64,000 nucleotides of DNA from Brevundimonas terrae (GCF_011761985.1 NZ_JAASQT010000002.1:682001-746000); one strand, 5' to 3'; counted from the first letter of the stretch, positions 8,740 through 19,464 are shown. Notes: generated by a model not told the origin, from the letters alone. A program made the numbers and translations.

Positions 8740-9665
8740 GTCAGCGCCTTGGCATAGAGGGCTGCCCGATAAAAACGCAGGGCAAGTCCGCGAACTGATA
8801 CCGGCATGTACGAACTGACGGCGAACCGCTCGGCCACGATCCGCACCGGTGTGGCCAGCCGCAGGGCCTTGAGCTTTTGCGCGATCCGGTAAGAGGGATA
8901 GCGCGCCACATATTGCGGATGCAAACGGGCTATGCGGGCAAAATTGGTCGCGGACTGCCTGTATTTGCCCATCAGGGCAGGGACGGTGTCCAAGCCCAGA
9001 TGGGTGGCAGTATTGTCGATATGGGTGATGGCATGCGTCTTGGTCACGCGCATGGCCCACTCCACGTCTTCCCAGCCCCAGCCTTGAAAATTCTCGTCAA
9101 AGGGATTCTGCAAGAACACGTCTTTTCTGATCAGCAGGTTTGACGTGAAGACGTACTTTTCTGGTTGCTGGCTGCGGACACTGGCTGGAACACAGTCGGA
9201 CTTATTCGCCATGCTGCGGTGAACGGCATATTCCGGCGCGGCCGAGGCCTGGGTGACGCTGAAGCCGCCAAAAGTGGCTGCGGGTGTGTGGTCATCGATA
9301 TGCGAGAGCCAGCTCCGTAGGAAATCGGCATGGTCCGGCAACATATCGGCGTCGATGAACAGCAGGTATTCGCCACGCGCCTGACTGGCCAACAGGTTGC
9401 GCCCCTTGGAGCGCCCCAGATTTTCTGTTGAGGACCGCAGACAAGTGGCGAGATGCGATTGGTTGACTAAACCCTGTAGCGTGCGGGTCAGGGTTACGTC
9501 ATTGGTGCCATCATCAAGAATAATGACCTCGATCCGGTGGGTATGTTCGCCTTGGTCAGCCTCAAGCGCCAGCAACAGTTCTGTGGGATCGTCACGCAAA
9601 AACGGTACCAGCACAGACAGAACAGGTTTGACGTCCGGCCAGCGGGCATTGGGGTGGAGGATCAT
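8736..9665 (-). CDS. GT2 family glycosyltransferase with galactosyltransferase-like C-terminus
   Basis: 309 residues. The GT-A features are LSVLVPFLRDDP, VIILDDGTND, LGRSKGRNLLASQARGEYLLFIDADM (metal DxD) and the later acceptor/catalytic phrase FQGWGWEDVEWAMR. The last is typical of GT2 members with a glycosyltransferase family 7-like C-terminal module. It is cytoplasmic or membrane-associated and builds the exopolysaccharide repeat unit. It overlaps both neighbours by 4 bp (ATGA), inside the hfsE-hfsF-GT-GT operon. Confidence 0.8.
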   Translation of the reverse strand: MILHPNARWPDVKPVLSVLVPFLRDDPTELLLALEADQGEHTHRIEVIILDDGTNDVTLTRTLQGLVNQSHLATCLRSSTENLGRSKGRNLLASQARGEYLLFIDADMLPDHADFLRSWLSHIDDHTPAATFGGFSVTQASAAPEYAVHRSMANKSDCVPASVRSQQPEKYVFTSNLLIRKDVFLQNPFDENFQGWGWEDVEWAMRVTKTHAITHIDNTATHLGLDTVPALMGKYRQSATNFARIARLHPQYVARYPSYRIAQKLKALRLATPVRIVAERFAVSSYMPVSVRGLALRFYRAALYAKALT

Positions 9666-11116
9666 AAGGCCTGCTCTTCGGGGTTGAGGCGAAGATCGCG
9701 AATCCGTTTCAGCAAATCACGCACGCCGCCCGCATTGGTGCCATAGGCTAGAACGCCATACACCAAGGCCCCGACAACGGCGTCCAGCATCAGTTCTGCA
9801 AACCCGCCGATTTGCGGCAGGCAGAGCACGGCAATGGCCATGGTCGCAGCGCACAGGCTGCACAACATGACGTCCTTCCAGGGGAGGGGCATGGTCATGA
9901 TGCGGCGGGCCATGATCACAGATGCCAGCACGCCGATGAAATAGCCCAGTACGGTCGATATGGCGGCCCCCATCAAGCCCAACTTCGGGATCAGGATAAT
10001 GTTCAGAGCGATATTGGCGATGGCCGGAATGATCATCGACATCAACAACAGCAAGGTGCGCTTGGACAGGGTAAAGGCCTGATTGAAATAATAATACAAC
10101 CAGCCTGACAGGAAGGCAGAGGCCGCAATCCACGGCGTGACCATGGCGGAGGCGGTACGCAGTTCGGGGCCGATCACCACCTCGGCCAGCGGGCGCGCCA
10201 CAAGTGCGACGCCAACGGCAGCAGGTACGGTGACGAGCATCAAGATACGCGCCTGATCCTCGGCGGCTATCTTCAAGGCACGGGCACCGCCTTTTTCCAG
10301 AGCCATGACCAAGGCCGGTGCTCCTGCGGTTCCCAGCCAGAGGAATATGATGTCCAGCGTACGGTTCGCGATGCTGTAACTGGCGTGATATGCCCCGACA
10401 GCCGCTTCGTTCATCAGCCATGCCAGCATAAAGCGATCGGTCGAAGCGAGGATCAGAGCCATGCTCAGCGACATCGAAATAGGATAGCCGTAAGCGATAT
10501 AGGCTTTCAGGCGCGATGGGTTGTACCGGCCGTGTCGCTGCTTGCCCCGTTCAAGTGGCAAGGCGATGGGAAGGGCCAAAAGGGGCGCTACCAACAGACC
10601 GACCAGAGGTGATGCGCCGCCAAGGCCCAGCCATGCGGCGGCGATACCCAGAATGAAAACCGCGAGGGTGAAAAAGATATCCAGACCTGCCGCCTGTCGC
10701 ACTGCGCCGCGCGCACGCAGGGCAACCTTGACCATGTTCAACAGGCAGCGGATTGGCACGCCTATCAGGCCGACAGCCATGGCAAGGCGTATTTCCATGC
10801 CCAGCGGAAGCAGAAGACAGACCGCAATCGCGGCCGGTATGAATACGAGGCTGAGGACCAGTCCGACGCGGTAAAGCGTGGCATAAAGATCGGCCAGACC
10901 TTCGGGCGTGGCCTCTCCGGCCCAGTAGCGGGCCATGGCGGCTTCGAGCCATGTGAAGACCAGCACATGGGCCAGCGAGCACACGGAGAAAGCCAGCGCA
11001 TAGATGCCGAATTCGGTCGATGACAACAGGCGCGTGAAGACCAGAATGGTCAGCACGCCGACGACAGCCTGCAAAATACTAGCGGGAAAATTTCCCAGTA
11101 ATCCGCGTACAAACAT
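9662..11116 (-). CDS. hfsF: Polysaccharide flippase (Wzx/HfsF-like, MOP superfamily)
   Basis: 484 residues with about 12-14 hydrophobic segments and the N-terminal pattern of oligosaccharide flippases (FTRLLSSTEFGIYALAFSVCSL). It would translocate undecaprenyl-linked repeat units to the periplasmic side. The start ATG overlaps the stop of the upstream initiating transferase (TGATG), and its own stop overlaps the next glycosyltransferase start (ATGA). Confidence 0.85.
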   Translation of the reverse strand: MFVRGLLGNFPASILQAVVGVLTILVFTRLLSSTEFGIYALAFSVCSLAHVLVFTWLEAAMARYWAGEATPEGLADLYATLYRVGLVLSLVFIPAAIAVCLLLPLGMEIRLAMAVGLIGVPIRCLLNMVKVALRARGAVRQAAGLDIFFTLAVFILGIAAAWLGLGGASPLVGLLVAPLLALPIALPLERGKQRHGRYNPSRLKAYIAYGYPISMSLSMALILASTDRFMLAWLMNEAAVGAYHASYSIANRTLDIIFLWLGTAGAPALVMALEKGGARALKIAAEDQARILMLVTVPAAVGVALVARPLAEVVIGPELRTASAMVTPWIAASAFLSGWLYYYFNQAFTLSKRTLLLLMSMIIPAIANIALNIILIPKLGLMGAAISTVLGYFIGVLASVIMARRIMTMPLPWKDVMLCSLCAATMAIAVLCLPQIGGFAELMLDAVVGALVYGVLAYGTNAGGVRDLLKRIRDLRLNPEEQAL

Positions 11117-12666
11117 CAGCGCATCGCGACCTTGTCACCCAGCAGAACCGGCAGGGTCCGCAACATGATCCATATGTCGAACCAGAAGCTCTGTCGTTCG
11201 ATATAGTCGATATCCAATTGCACGCGGCGGCGTACATCGGAGGCATTGTGCATAGGCCCGCGCGAACCCTTGATGGCGGCCCAGCCGGTCATGCCGGGTT
11301 TGATGCGATGACGATGTGCATACTCGGCCACGATATCGGCAGAAACGACATGCCCTGTCTTCATGCCAATGGCGTGCGGGCGGGGCCCCACCAGGCTCAT
11401 ATGGCCCAATACGACGTTCAAGAGTTGCGGCAGTTCATCCAGGCTGGTCGCGCGCAGAAAGCGTCCGGCACGGGTTACACGATCATCGTCAGCCGTGACT
11501 TGCTGGGTGCCCGCAATATCGGCGCGATGATGGTGCATGGTACGAAACTTCCACACCACAATCTCTTCGTGGTTGAAGCCGTGACGGCTTTGCCGGAACA
11601 GGGCCGGACCGCGGCTATCCAGACGTACCCATGCACCGATCAGAAGCAATGCCGGCATGAGGGCGCACAAGGCTAGCGATCCCAGAACAAGGTCCTGAAG
11701 CCGTTTGTAAAAGGCGCGCCGATCATCATTGTCCGGCGAATTCAACAGGTGAACCGGCGTATAGGCCAGCTTGTCGAGCGCGCGGGTGATTTCAACCGCG
11801 TCAGGTGCATCGCTTTGCAGCAGCACCGCAATCCTGTTGGGCAGGATCGAAAGCTGTCTTTCCAACTGGCCGACACGCTCGACCGCATCGGGCGAGAGCG
11901 TCAAGGCGATACAATCCAGATACGGCGTCAAACGATGTGCCAACAAATCGCTGGCGCGGCCCAGTACAGGAACCCCGCATATGGCCTCGGGGCTGCGATC
12001 ACTACGGTCGTCGAATATGCCTAGAATATTGATATCGCGACGTTCCAGCGCCTGGGTGATCAGCAACTCCGCATACTGGGTTGCGCCGACCAGCACGACA
12101 TTGGGGGTCAGGGCTCCATTTTTGCGACCGCGCGCTGCAACCGAGGCCCAGATCAAATGCAGAATAGTAATGGCGAGTACGGTGAAACCGGCCCACTGCA
12201 AATAAGGAATCAATGCCGATGTCGAGACGAGCGCCTGCACAACCAGTCCGACCAGCAATCCGATTGCCGACACCAATGCCGTTGCTACGACATGTCGCCA
12301 TACGCCGGTCGAGGCAGAAAACTTGTACAGATTGGCGCTGATGATGAACCACATGGCGCACAGCCAGCCGACGGCATAGGGCGCGACCTGGGCCACCGTT
12401 AGCTGGCCAATGCTGGAAATCGCCGAGGGATAGGTTAGCCAGCCAAGCGTGAGCAGGGCCGTCAGGGCTACATCCAGCCCTCTATAATAGAATGTACGCA
12501 GGCGCAGGGCATTACGCTGGCGTGCATTGACCCAAACATCCGGACGAAAAGGCCCGCGCCGCATGCGCGGCAAGGAATCATGCGGCGCATTTGATTCGGC
12601 TCTTGATGAGTCGGCGACGTCGCTTTCAGCCTGGCTACCCGTGCGAACTTTCAAAAAAATGCTCAT
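11116..12666 (-). CDS. hfsE: Polyisoprenyl-phosphate hexose-1-phosphate transferase (HfsE/WbaP-like)
   Basis: 516 residues. The N-terminal half has four to five membrane segments, followed by a CoA-binding-like domain ([22 protein letters not shown]). The C-terminal bacterial sugar transferase domain has [24 protein letters not shown] and the end [12 protein letters not shown]. It starts repeat-unit synthesis by transferring a sugar-1-phosphate to undecaprenyl phosphate. ATG 12666 was chosen because GGGGTGGAA lies directly upstream; a GTG at 12672 is the alternative. It is the first gene of the four-gene leftward operon. Confidence 0.85.
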   Translation of the reverse strand: MSIFLKVRTGSQAESDVADSSRAESNAPHDSLPRMRRGPFRPDVWVNARQRNALRLRTFYYRGLDVALTALLTLGWLTYPSAISSIGQLTVAQVAPYAVGWLCAMWFIISANLYKFSASTGVWRHVVATALVSAIGLLVGLVVQALVSTSALIPYLQWAGFTVLAITILHLIWASVAARGRKNGALTPNVVLVGATQYAELLITQALERRDINILGIFDDRSDRSPEAICGVPVLGRASDLLAHRLTPYLDCIALTLSPDAVERVGQLERQLSILPNRIAVLLQSDAPDAVEITRALDKLAYTPVHLLNSPDNDDRRAFYKRLQDLVLGSLALCALMPALLLIGAWVRLDSRGPALFRQSRHGFNHEEIVVWKFRTMHHHRADIAGTQQVTADDDRVTRAGRFLRATSLDELPQLLNVVLGHMSLVGPRPHAIGMKTGHVVSADIVAEYAHRHRIKPGMTGWAAIKGSRGPMHNASDVRRRVQLDIDYIERQSFWFDIWIMLRTLPVLLGDKVAMR

Positions 12667-12806
12667 TTCCACCCCGTCCGGCGCATAAAAGCAGCCTGGA
12701 TCACGGCGAAATCTGACTTGCTTGCCTATACGTGGGGTTAACAGACAAGATTTCTTGAAAACCCCGTTGCATACCCGAGAGTTACGGGCTACCTACGCCG
12801 CCTGCC

Positions 12807-12898
12807 GGAGACGTGGCCGAGTGGCTGAAGGCAACGGTTTGCTAAATCGTCGTACCCTGTAAGGGGTACCGAGGGTTCGAATCCCTCCGTCTCCGCCA
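12807..12898 (+). tRNA. tRNA-Ser (GCT)
   Basis: A 92-nt class II tRNA. The acceptor is GGAGACG/CGTCTCC with encoded CCA, the anticodon loop TTGCTAA gives GCT, and the long variable arm TACCCTGTAAGGGGTA is typical of serine tRNA. Confidence 0.95.
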
Positions 12899-13195
12899 GA
12901 TCTTCTCCAGATCGGCAATCGTACATGGACCTCGGCTTTGGCCGGGTTCCGTTTACGCGTATGGCGCAGGGATAACCTGTTGGCTCGGCTCGCTATGCCC
13001 GACCTGTGGACGGGCTGAAAATTTTCTGGACGTGTTGTTTCCCTTGATGAAGCCGTTCTAGTGGTTTCGTGTCCTGCTGGCCGTTCTTCATGTCATTTGA
13101 GCAAAATATTTTCAGAAATCGGTATTTTTAACTTGTCGATTTCGCAACTGCGATGAACATTTCGCAAATGCGTAAACGAAGAGGGGGATACTCAA
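12899..13195. other. 297-bp spacer before the ammonium channel gene
   Basis: No reading frame with coding character is visible. The right half is AT-richer and contains TTTTTAACTTG and a GAGGGGG ribosome-binding site just before the GTG start of amtB, so it probably holds the amtB promoter. No glnK gene is present here, although glnK often precedes amtB. No structured RNA was recognised. Confidence 0.4.
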
Positions 13196-14614
13196 GTGAC
13201 GCTATCCATAAAGATGGGACCAAGGCTCGTAGCCTTGGGTTGTTTAACGGCCGGTCTACTTGTTGCGGGCAGTGCGCTTGCTTCAGGATCGCCGGAAGTG
13301 GCAACCACTGCGGCGCTTGCCGCAGGAACAATATCGGAAACCGCTAGAACAGCGTCGGAGCAGGCTCCGGCGCTGTTTTTACATCAGGTTCCGCTCGAAC
13401 TGAACGAAGCGTCAACGGCATGGCTAGGGACATCGACAGCATTGGTGCTGCTGATGACCTTGCCGGGACTGGCGCTGTTTTATGGCGGCATGGTGCGGCG
13501 CAAGAATGTGATTGCGACCATCACCCAGTCGGTGGCCGCCTTTGCGGTCGTGACACTGGTATGGTTCGTGGCGGGTTATTCGATCGCCTTTGGTGTGAAC
13601 CCCGACGAAGGACTCAACCGTTTTATAGGCAGTTTTGACGCTGTTTTTCTGAACGGCGTCACTAAGGATACGGCCTATTCGGCATTGCCGGGCATTCCGG
13701 AATACCTCTGGATTTCATTCCAGTTGACCTTCGCCGTCATTACGCCGGCTCTGATTACCGGTGCCTTTGCCGAGCGAATTAAATATTCGGGGTTGCTGCT
13801 GTTCATCGCCCTCTGGTCGCTTATTGTTTATGCGCCGATAGCCCACTGGGTTTGGGGCGGCGGCTTCCTTGGTGCCGAGGGTGTGCTGGATTTCGCGGGC
13901 GGTGCCGTTGTTCATGTGAACTCGGGTGTCGCGGGACTTGTCTGCGCCTTGTTCCTTGGTGCGCGTAAGGGGTACGGCGTCGTGCCGATTACCGCGCACA
14001 ATCCGGTCCTGACCATGATTGGCGCATCGCTGCTTCTGGTGGGCTGGATCGGCTTTAATGCAGGCTCGGCGGGCGCTGCCGATGGGCTCATGAGCGTCGC
14101 TCTGATCAATACACTATTGGCGGCGGCGGCGGGTTCGCTGAGCTGGAAGTTCATCGAGCGTATCGAAAAGCGTAAATGGTCGCTCATCGGTGTGCTGTCA
14201 GGTGTGGTTGCCGGTTTGGTGGCCATTACGCCCGCGGCCGGATTTGTTGATCCAAAGGGCGCAGTCATCATCGGACTGATTGCCGGTCCTGTTTGCTATG
14301 TCTCGTCGGTGTGGCTGAAGAAGCTGCTCAAATATGACGACAGCCTCGATGCCTTTGGTCTGCACGGTGCGGGCGGTCTGGTGGGCGCGCTTCTGACCGG
14401 TGTGTTCGCCACAACGGCCGTCAATGATCTGTCGGCAGACGCAACCGTTTGGGCTCAGTTTATGGGCCTGGTCTGGACGATCGTGTGGAGCGCTATCGGC
14501 ACACTGATTGTGCTGGTGATATGCAAATACACCATTGGACTGCGTGTGAAGGAAGAGGTCGAGGACGAAGGTCTGGATACCCACCTACATGGCGAGGCTC
14601 TGGAAGCATCCTAA
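13196..14614 (+). CDS. amtB: Ammonium transporter (Amt family)
   Basis: 472 residues. A cleavable signal peptide (to about ALAS) precedes about 11 membrane segments. Signatures include LALFYGGMVRRKNV, HWVWGGGFLG, VVHVNSGVAGLVC and LHGAGGLVGALLTGVF, the last two carrying pore histidines. It forms a trimeric inner-membrane channel for ammonium uptake. GTG 13196 has GAGGGGG about 9 nt upstream. A porin-like gene follows 180 bp downstream, a pairing that suggests joint nitrogen-responsive use. Confidence 0.95.
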   Translation: MTLSIKMGPRLVALGCLTAGLLVAGSALASGSPEVATTAALAAGTISETARTASEQAPALFLHQVPLELNEASTAWLGTSTALVLLMTLPGLALFYGGMVRRKNVIATITQSVAAFAVVTLVWFVAGYSIAFGVNPDEGLNRFIGSFDAVFLNGVTKDTAYSALPGIPEYLWISFQLTFAVITPALITGAFAERIKYSGLLLFIALWSLIVYAPIAHWVWGGGFLGAEGVLDFAGGAVVHVNSGVAGLVCALFLGARKGYGVVPITAHNPVLTMIGASLLLVGWIGFNAGSAGAADGLMSVALINTLLAAAAGSLSWKFIERIEKRKWSLIGVLSGVVAGLVAITPAAGFVDPKGAVIIGLIAGPVCYVSSVWLKKLLKYDDSLDAFGLHGAGGLVGALLTGVFATTAVNDLSADATVWAQFMGLVWTIVWSAIGTLIVLVICKYTIGLRVKEEVEDEGLDTHLHGEALEAS

Positions 14615-14794
14615 CCAAATGGCCTTGGGCCACTGGATCGTCTGATCCGAACCAAGTCGTGTCGGGAGGTTGTCCTCCCACAGCCTTCCGGCACGCAGAT
14701 TTCTATCAGTGTGTACCCGATTTCTCCGACAGCAATGTGCGCTGTCGGTCGAGTTTGCGTGTCTGATTTTCAATGATGACCAGGGGATACGACA

Positions 14795-15475
14795 ATGAAA
14801 AAACTGCTGTTTAGTATGGCGGCTCTGGGGCTTCTCGGCTTTGCCGGTGCCGCTTTGGCCGAAGAACCTGTGCCGGAGTTTTCCTTCAATACAGGCGTAA
14901 CCAATGACTATGTATGGCGCGGAGCCAGCCAGTCCGGAGAGGACGCAGCGGTTCAGGGCGGTATCGATTTTGCGTATGGAAGTTTCTATGCGGGCAGTTG
15001 GGCCTCGACCGTAGATTTCGACGATGACACGGATGTCGAGTGGGATTTCTACGCGGGCCTTACCGGAACGGCAGGGGCCATAGATTGGGATTTGGGTGTC
15101 ACCTACTATTATTACGTAGGGGCTCCATCCGGCGCGGATTACGACTTCGTCGAGTTCAAGGCAGCCGTCTCGCACAGCTTTGACAAGCTGACACTAGGTG
15201 CGGCGGTTCACTACTCGCCCGATTTTTATGGTGTGGACGAGACGGCGACCTATCTGGAAGCCAACGGTGCTTATGAATTTAACGACCGATGGAGTGTTTC
15301 CGGAGGTGTCGGGCGTCAGTTTGTAGACGTCACGTCCGATTACACCGCGTGGAATTTAGGTGTCGGTGTGAATCTGACCAAAGCCTTGTCGATGGATGTT
15401 CGGTACTGGGATGCATCGATCAGTTCACCCCTGACCGATCCTCGTCTTTCGGCCACTTTGGGCGTGGAGTTTTGA
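14795..15475 (+). CDS. TorF family putative outer-membrane porin
   Basis: 226 residues. The Sec signal peptide ends ALAEE. It is followed by FNTGVTNDYVWRGASQSGEDAAVQGG-type sequence, many alternating aromatic beta strands, and a C-terminal strand ending in Phe (LGVEF), as in outer-membrane barrels. The family (TorF/Gcw_chp) is often found beside amtB in alphaproteobacteria. AGGGGA lies about 9 nt upstream of the ATG. Its substrate is unknown. Confidence 0.85.
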   Translation: MKKLLFSMAALGLLGFAGAALAEEPVPEFSFNTGVTNDYVWRGASQSGEDAAVQGGIDFAYGSFYAGSWASTVDFDDDTDVEWDFYAGLTGTAGAIDWDLGVTYYYYVGAPSGADYDFVEFKAAVSHSFDKLTLGAAVHYSPDFYGVDETATYLEANGAYEFNDRWSVSGGVGRQFVDVTSDYTAWNLGVGVNLTKALSMDVRYWDASISSPLTDPRLSATLGVEF

Positions 15476-15598
15476 GGCTTGTCCTAATTTCATTGATGAA
15501 AATAGTGTGGAAGTGATCGAAGACTTACCCTAGGTGATCTTGGCATAGGGGCTGCGAGTCGCTAGCTCTTGAACATCAACGTCTAAGGGATGACGCTC

Positions 15599-15901
15599 AT
15601 GGCCGATTTGGCTCAAATCACTGCAAAAATCCAAGAAGCCATCAACACGAATGGCGGCTTCGGCAAGACCATCAAGCTGGACCTTGGCGAAGCTGGTAAA
15701 ATCTTCATCGACGGCATCAACAACACCGTTTCGAACGATGACAATGCCGCAGACGCCACCGTGTCGCTGAAAATGGAAGACTTCATGGCTCTGGCCGAAG
15801 GCCGCCTCGACCCGATGATGGCCTTCATGCAAGGCAAGCTGAAGGTTGCTGGCGACATGATGCTGGCCCAAAAACTGGCCCCGCTGCTCAAGGGTCGTTG
15901 A
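15599..15901 (+). CDS. SCP-2 sterol-transfer-like domain protein
   Basis: 100 residues covering a single SCP2 domain: IKLDLGEAGKIFIDG, then NAADATVSLKMEDFMALAEGRLDPMMAFMQGKLKVAGDMMLAQKL, the family hallmark. It is a small cytosolic lipid-binding fold. ATG 15599 was preferred over 15590 because AAGGGA is correctly spaced for it. An acyl-CoA dehydrogenase follows, which fits a lipid-metabolism context. A terminator separates the two. Confidence 0.9.
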   Translation: MADLAQITAKIQEAINTNGGFGKTIKLDLGEAGKIFIDGINNTVSNDDNAADATVSLKMEDFMALAEGRLDPMMAFMQGKLKVAGDMMLAQKLAPLLKGR

Positions 15902-15927
15902 TCCTTTGATCGCTTAGGCTGACAGTG

Positions 15928-15960
15928 AAGGCGCGGTGCCCAAGGGGCCGCGCCTTTTTC
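15928..15960 (+). terminator. Rho-independent terminator after the SCP2 gene
   Basis: Stem AAGGCGCGG / CCGCGCCTT with an 11-nt loop, followed by TTTC, 26 bp after the stop codon. Confidence 0.8.
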
Positions 15961-16015
15961 TTTGCCGCAAACCGCCAACAAAGAGCGGGTGGCAGATCAT
16001 TACGGGGGATATGCC

Positions 16016-17227
16016 ATGGATTTTCGTTTCTCTGACCGTTCGCTGGCGTGGCAGGAAAAGCTGTCGCGGTTTATGCAGGATCAGGTCATTCCGCGCGAAG
16101 AGGCCTATGTAGCCTCGGTACGCGCCAACCCTAAATTGATGTCGCCTGTGATGGTGGAACTGAAGACCAAGGCCAAGGCGGCCGGTCTTTGGAATATGTT
16201 CCTGCCGGGTGAGCATGGGGCGGGGCTGAACAATCTGGACTATGCGCCTCTGGCCGAGATGATGGGACGTCATCTTTGGTCGGCCGAGGTGTTCAACTGT
16301 AATGCGCCCGACACCGGAAACATGGAGGTGCTGCACCTCTATGGTAATCCGCAACAACAGGATCTGTGGCTAAAGCCGCTGATGGCCGGTGATATCCGCT
16401 CGGCCTTCCTGATGACGGAACCGGCTGTGGCATCGTCGGACGCCACCAATATCGAAACGCGCATCGATCGCGACGGTGACCACTATGTCATCAATGGCCG
16501 TAAATGGTGGTCCACCAATATGGCGCACCCCAATCTGGCCATGACCATTGTCATGGGCAAAACCGATTTTGATGCACCAGTTCACCAGCAACAGAGTCAG
16601 GTCATCGTGCCGGTCGATACACCGGGTTTCCGCGTCGAGCGGATGTTGTCGGTGTTCGGCTATGACGAACTGCCCATTGGTCACGCCGAGGTGGTGCTGG
16701 AGAATGTGCGTGTTCCGGTCGAGAACCTGATTGCAGGCGAGGGCAGGGGCTTCGAAGTGGCCCAAGGGCGCCTCGGGCCGGGCCGTATCCACCACTGTAT
16801 GCGTGTGATCGGGGCGGCGGAACGGGCGCTTGAGTTGATGGTGGATCGCCTGATGTCACGTGTGGCCTTCCGCAAGACATTGGCCGAGCACTCGGTGTGG
16901 GAACAGCGCGTGGCCGAGGCCCGCACCCAGATCGAAATGTGCCGTCTTCTGGTCCTGAAAGCGGCATGGATGATGGACGAGGTCGGTGCCAAGGGTGCGC
17001 GTTCCGAAATCGCCCAGATCAAGGTTGCGGCACCGAGCATGGCCCTGAAAGTCATCGACGATGCCATTCAGGCCTTTGGCGGGGCAGGGGTTTCCGGCGA
17101 CACACCATTGGCGGAAATGTACGCTTCGGTGCGGACCTTGCGCATCGCCGATGGTCCGGACGAGGTTCACAACCGCACGATTGCGCGCCTAGAATATGCA
17201 GCTCGCTCTATGAAGGCAGGCCATTAA
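16016..17227 (+). CDS. Acyl-CoA dehydrogenase family protein
   Basis: 403 residues with the ACAD layout. An N-terminal helical domain comes first, then the mid-domain FAD/substrate motif [19 protein letters not shown] and [12 protein letters not shown]. The C-terminal four-helix domain has [19 protein letters not shown] and a C-terminal [42 protein letters not shown]. It oxidises an acyl-CoA at alpha-beta carbons with FAD. It resembles the longer-substrate ACAD10/11-like bacterial group. ATG 16016 has GGGGGA about 7 nt upstream. The exact substrate is unknown. Confidence 0.9.
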   Translation: MDFRFSDRSLAWQEKLSRFMQDQVIPREEAYVASVRANPKLMSPVMVELKTKAKAAGLWNMFLPGEHGAGLNNLDYAPLAEMMGRHLWSAEVFNCNAPDTGNMEVLHLYGNPQQQDLWLKPLMAGDIRSAFLMTEPAVASSDATNIETRIDRDGDHYVINGRKWWSTNMAHPNLAMTIVMGKTDFDAPVHQQQSQVIVPVDTPGFRVERMLSVFGYDELPIGHAEVVLENVRVPVENLIAGEGRGFEVAQGRLGPGRIHHCMRVIGAAERALELMVDRLMSRVAFRKTLAEHSVWEQRVAEARTQIEMCRLLVLKAAWMMDEVGAKGARSEIAQIKVAAPSMALKVIDDAIQAFGGAGVSGDTPLAEMYASVRTLRIADGPDEVHNRTIARLEYAARSMKAGH

Positions 17228-17311
17228 GCACAAGCTTTTGCGGAACAGGCTATAGCCGCATCGCGTTCCTTCTATCGAGGCCACTAACTGGCACAAGCAT
17301 AGAGGGAACCG

Positions 17312-18565
17312 ATGCCGCCAGCTTCAAGCCCCCTTCCGCTCGCATCGACCGTTCTGGTCGAGCGGTACAAGCGCGTAAGAGCCAAAACCCTTGATCTGGT
17401 ATCGGGTCTGTCACCCGAGGATATGGTGGTGCAATCCATGCCGGATGCCAGTCCGGCCAAATGGCATCTGGCCCATACCAGTTGGTTCTTCGAAGCGATG
17501 ATCCTGTCGCGTGACAGTGATTACCAACCTGTCGATCCGCGTTTTCAGGCGCTTTTCAACTCCTACTACGAAGCCTTGGGACAGCGCGTCGCGCGGCCCG
17601 ACCGAGGCCTGATGACGCGACCATCTTTGAGCGAGGTCGTAAGCTATCGTCGTGAAATCGATCGCCGGATGGCGGCACGATTAGCGCAGTCACTGTCGAC
17701 GATAGAGACCTATCTGTTCGAACTGGGTTTGAACCACGAGCAGCAGCATCAGGAATTATTGCTTCAGGATGCGCTTCACCTGTTCTCTTGCAGTCCCTTA
17801 AAGCCGACTGTTTGGCGGGTAGAGCCTAGAACCGCGCCACGGGCCTTTTCAAAAGGCGGACAGGTCCGCTTTGCCGAAGGGCTGAGCGTAATCGGTGCGG
17901 CCAAGAATGACGGCTTTGCCTTTGATAACGAAATGCCCGCCCAGCGCGTGTGGCTAAACGCCTATGCACTGGATGCCGATCTGGTCACCAATGGCGACTG
18001 GCTGCGGTTCATGGAGGATGGCGGGTATCGCAATCCCGCGCTGTGGCTGTCGGACGGTTGGGCGACATTGCACCAGCTGGGCTGGGATAGTCCGGCATAC
18101 TGGACGGCCGGTAGCACAGGCTGGACGATCTACACTCTGACCGGTGAGGTTGATCTAGATCCCGCCGCGCCTGTGCGCCACGTCAGCTATTACGAAGCCG
18201 ATGCCTATGCGCGGTGGGCAGGGGCCAGACTACCGACCGAAGCGGAATGGGAACATGCCGCCCGCCATAGCGGTAACGCCTTCAGCAATCTGGACACCGA
18301 GGTGTGGCAATGGACACGTTCTGCCTATGCCCCCTATGCCGGTTTTAGCCCGACTGAGGGAACCGCGTCCGAGTACAACGGCAAGTTCATGGTCAACCAG
18401 ATGGTCTTGCGTGGCGGCAGTTTTGCGACGCCGCGCGATCATCTGCGTCCCACCTATCGCAACTTCTATTACCCGTCACAGCGCTGGGCCTTCTGTGGTT
18501 TGAGGCTGGCACACGACATATCAACGACAGAGGAGGCGACATGCAAACCTTTCGAAGTGACCTGA
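17312..18565 (+). CDS. egtB: Ergothioneine biosynthesis protein EgtB
   Basis: 417 residues. An N-terminal DinB-like domain has KWHLAHTSWFFE and the iron-binding HEQQHQE, followed by a C-terminal FGE-sulfatase-like domain (LPTEAEWEHAAR, LRGGSFATPRDHLRPTYRNFYYPSQRWAFCGLRLA). EgtB is the iron-dependent sulfoxide synthase that joins a thiol donor to hercynine. The egtD start lies 25 bp inside its 3' end, so the two are one translational unit. Confidence 0.95.
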   Translation: MPPASSPLPLASTVLVERYKRVRAKTLDLVSGLSPEDMVVQSMPDASPAKWHLAHTSWFFEAMILSRDSDYQPVDPRFQALFNSYYEALGQRVARPDRGLMTRPSLSEVVSYRREIDRRMAARLAQSLSTIETYLFELGLNHEQQHQELLLQDALHLFSCSPLKPTVWRVEPRTAPRAFSKGGQVRFAEGLSVIGAAKNDGFAFDNEMPAQRVWLNAYALDADLVTNGDWLRFMEDGGYRNPALWLSDGWATLHQLGWDSPAYWTAGSTGWTIYTLTGEVDLDPAAPVRHVSYYEADAYARWAGARLPTEAEWEHAARHSGNAFSNLDTEVWQWTRSAYAPYAGFSPTEGTASEYNGKFMVNQMVLRGGSFATPRDHLRPTYRNFYYPSQRWAFCGLRLAHDISTTEEATCKPFEVT

Positions 18566-19464
18566 TTGAGGGACTATCTGCTTCACCCAAATCACTCTCG
18601 CCGAAATGGTTTTATGACGCCGAAGGGTCGCGGTTATTTGAAGAAATCACACGCCTCGACGCGTATTACCCGACACGACAGGAAACGGCTCTGTTGCGGC
18701 AGACAATCCCGTTATGGCTGGACCTTATCGGGCCGGAAGCGGTGCTGGTGGAGCTGGGCTCCGGGGCCAGCGAGAAGACGCGGATATTGCTGGATGCCAT
18801 TTCGGATCTGGCCGCCTATGTGCCGCTGGATATCAGCGTAACGGCCCTCAATGCCGCGGCTGATGCCTTACGGGACGATTATCCTGAACTGGATATCCGA
18901 CCGGTATCGGGTGATTTCGAGCATCTGCCGGACCTGCCCGCTGATCTACCTACAGGGCGGCGGATCGGCTTTTTTCCGGGCTCTACGATAGGCAATCTGG
19001 ATACCAACGCTGCGATTGAACTTCTGGCGGCATCACGCCGGATGCTGGGCCACAACAGCCTGTTCATTCTGGGTGTCGATCTCATCAAGGACCGCGACAC
19101 GCTGGAAGCGGCCTATGATGACCAACAAGGGGTGACGGCGGCCTTTAATGTGAACCTGCTACACCGCGCCAATCGCGAACTGGGTACGGATTTCGATATA
19201 AACAGCTTTCGCCACCATGCTGTCTGGAATGAAGCCGAGGCGCGTATCGAAATGCATCTGGAATCGTTGAAGGATCAGACGGTGAAGCTGGATAATCACC
19301 GGTTCCACTTTAAGGCGGGGGAGACTTTGCACACCGAGAACTCCCGTAAATTCGATCGTGCGCGTTTGGTCGAACTTGTCGAGGCTGGTGGCTGGGCACT
19401 GGCCGATATGCGTGTCTCGACGGCACCTTATGTGGCGTTGGCGCTATTGAAACCCAAAGAATAA
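18541..19464 (+). CDS. egtD: L-histidine N-alpha-methyltransferase EgtD
   Basis: 307 residues of the usual EgtD length. Motifs are LSPKWFYDAEGSRLFEEIT, YPTRQETALL, SAM-binding VLVELGSGASEKTR, GFFPGSTIGN and FHFKAGETLHTENSRK. It trimethylates histidine to hercynine, the substrate of EgtB. The ribosome-binding site GAGGAGG lies inside egtB. There is no egtC or egtE in the window, so the C-S lyase step must be encoded elsewhere. Confidence 0.95.
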   Translation: MQTFRSDLIEGLSASPKSLSPKWFYDAEGSRLFEEITRLDAYYPTRQETALLRQTIPLWLDLIGPEAVLVELGSGASEKTRILLDAISDLAAYVPLDISVTALNAAADALRDDYPELDIRPVSGDFEHLPDLPADLPTGRRIGFFPGSTIGNLDTNAAIELLAASRRMLGHNSLFILGVDLIKDRDTLEAAYDDQQGVTAAFNVNLLHRANRELGTDFDINSFRHHAVWNEAEARIEMHLESLKDQTVKLDNHRFHFKAGETLHTENSRKFDRARLVELVEAGGWALADMRVSTAPYVALALLKPKE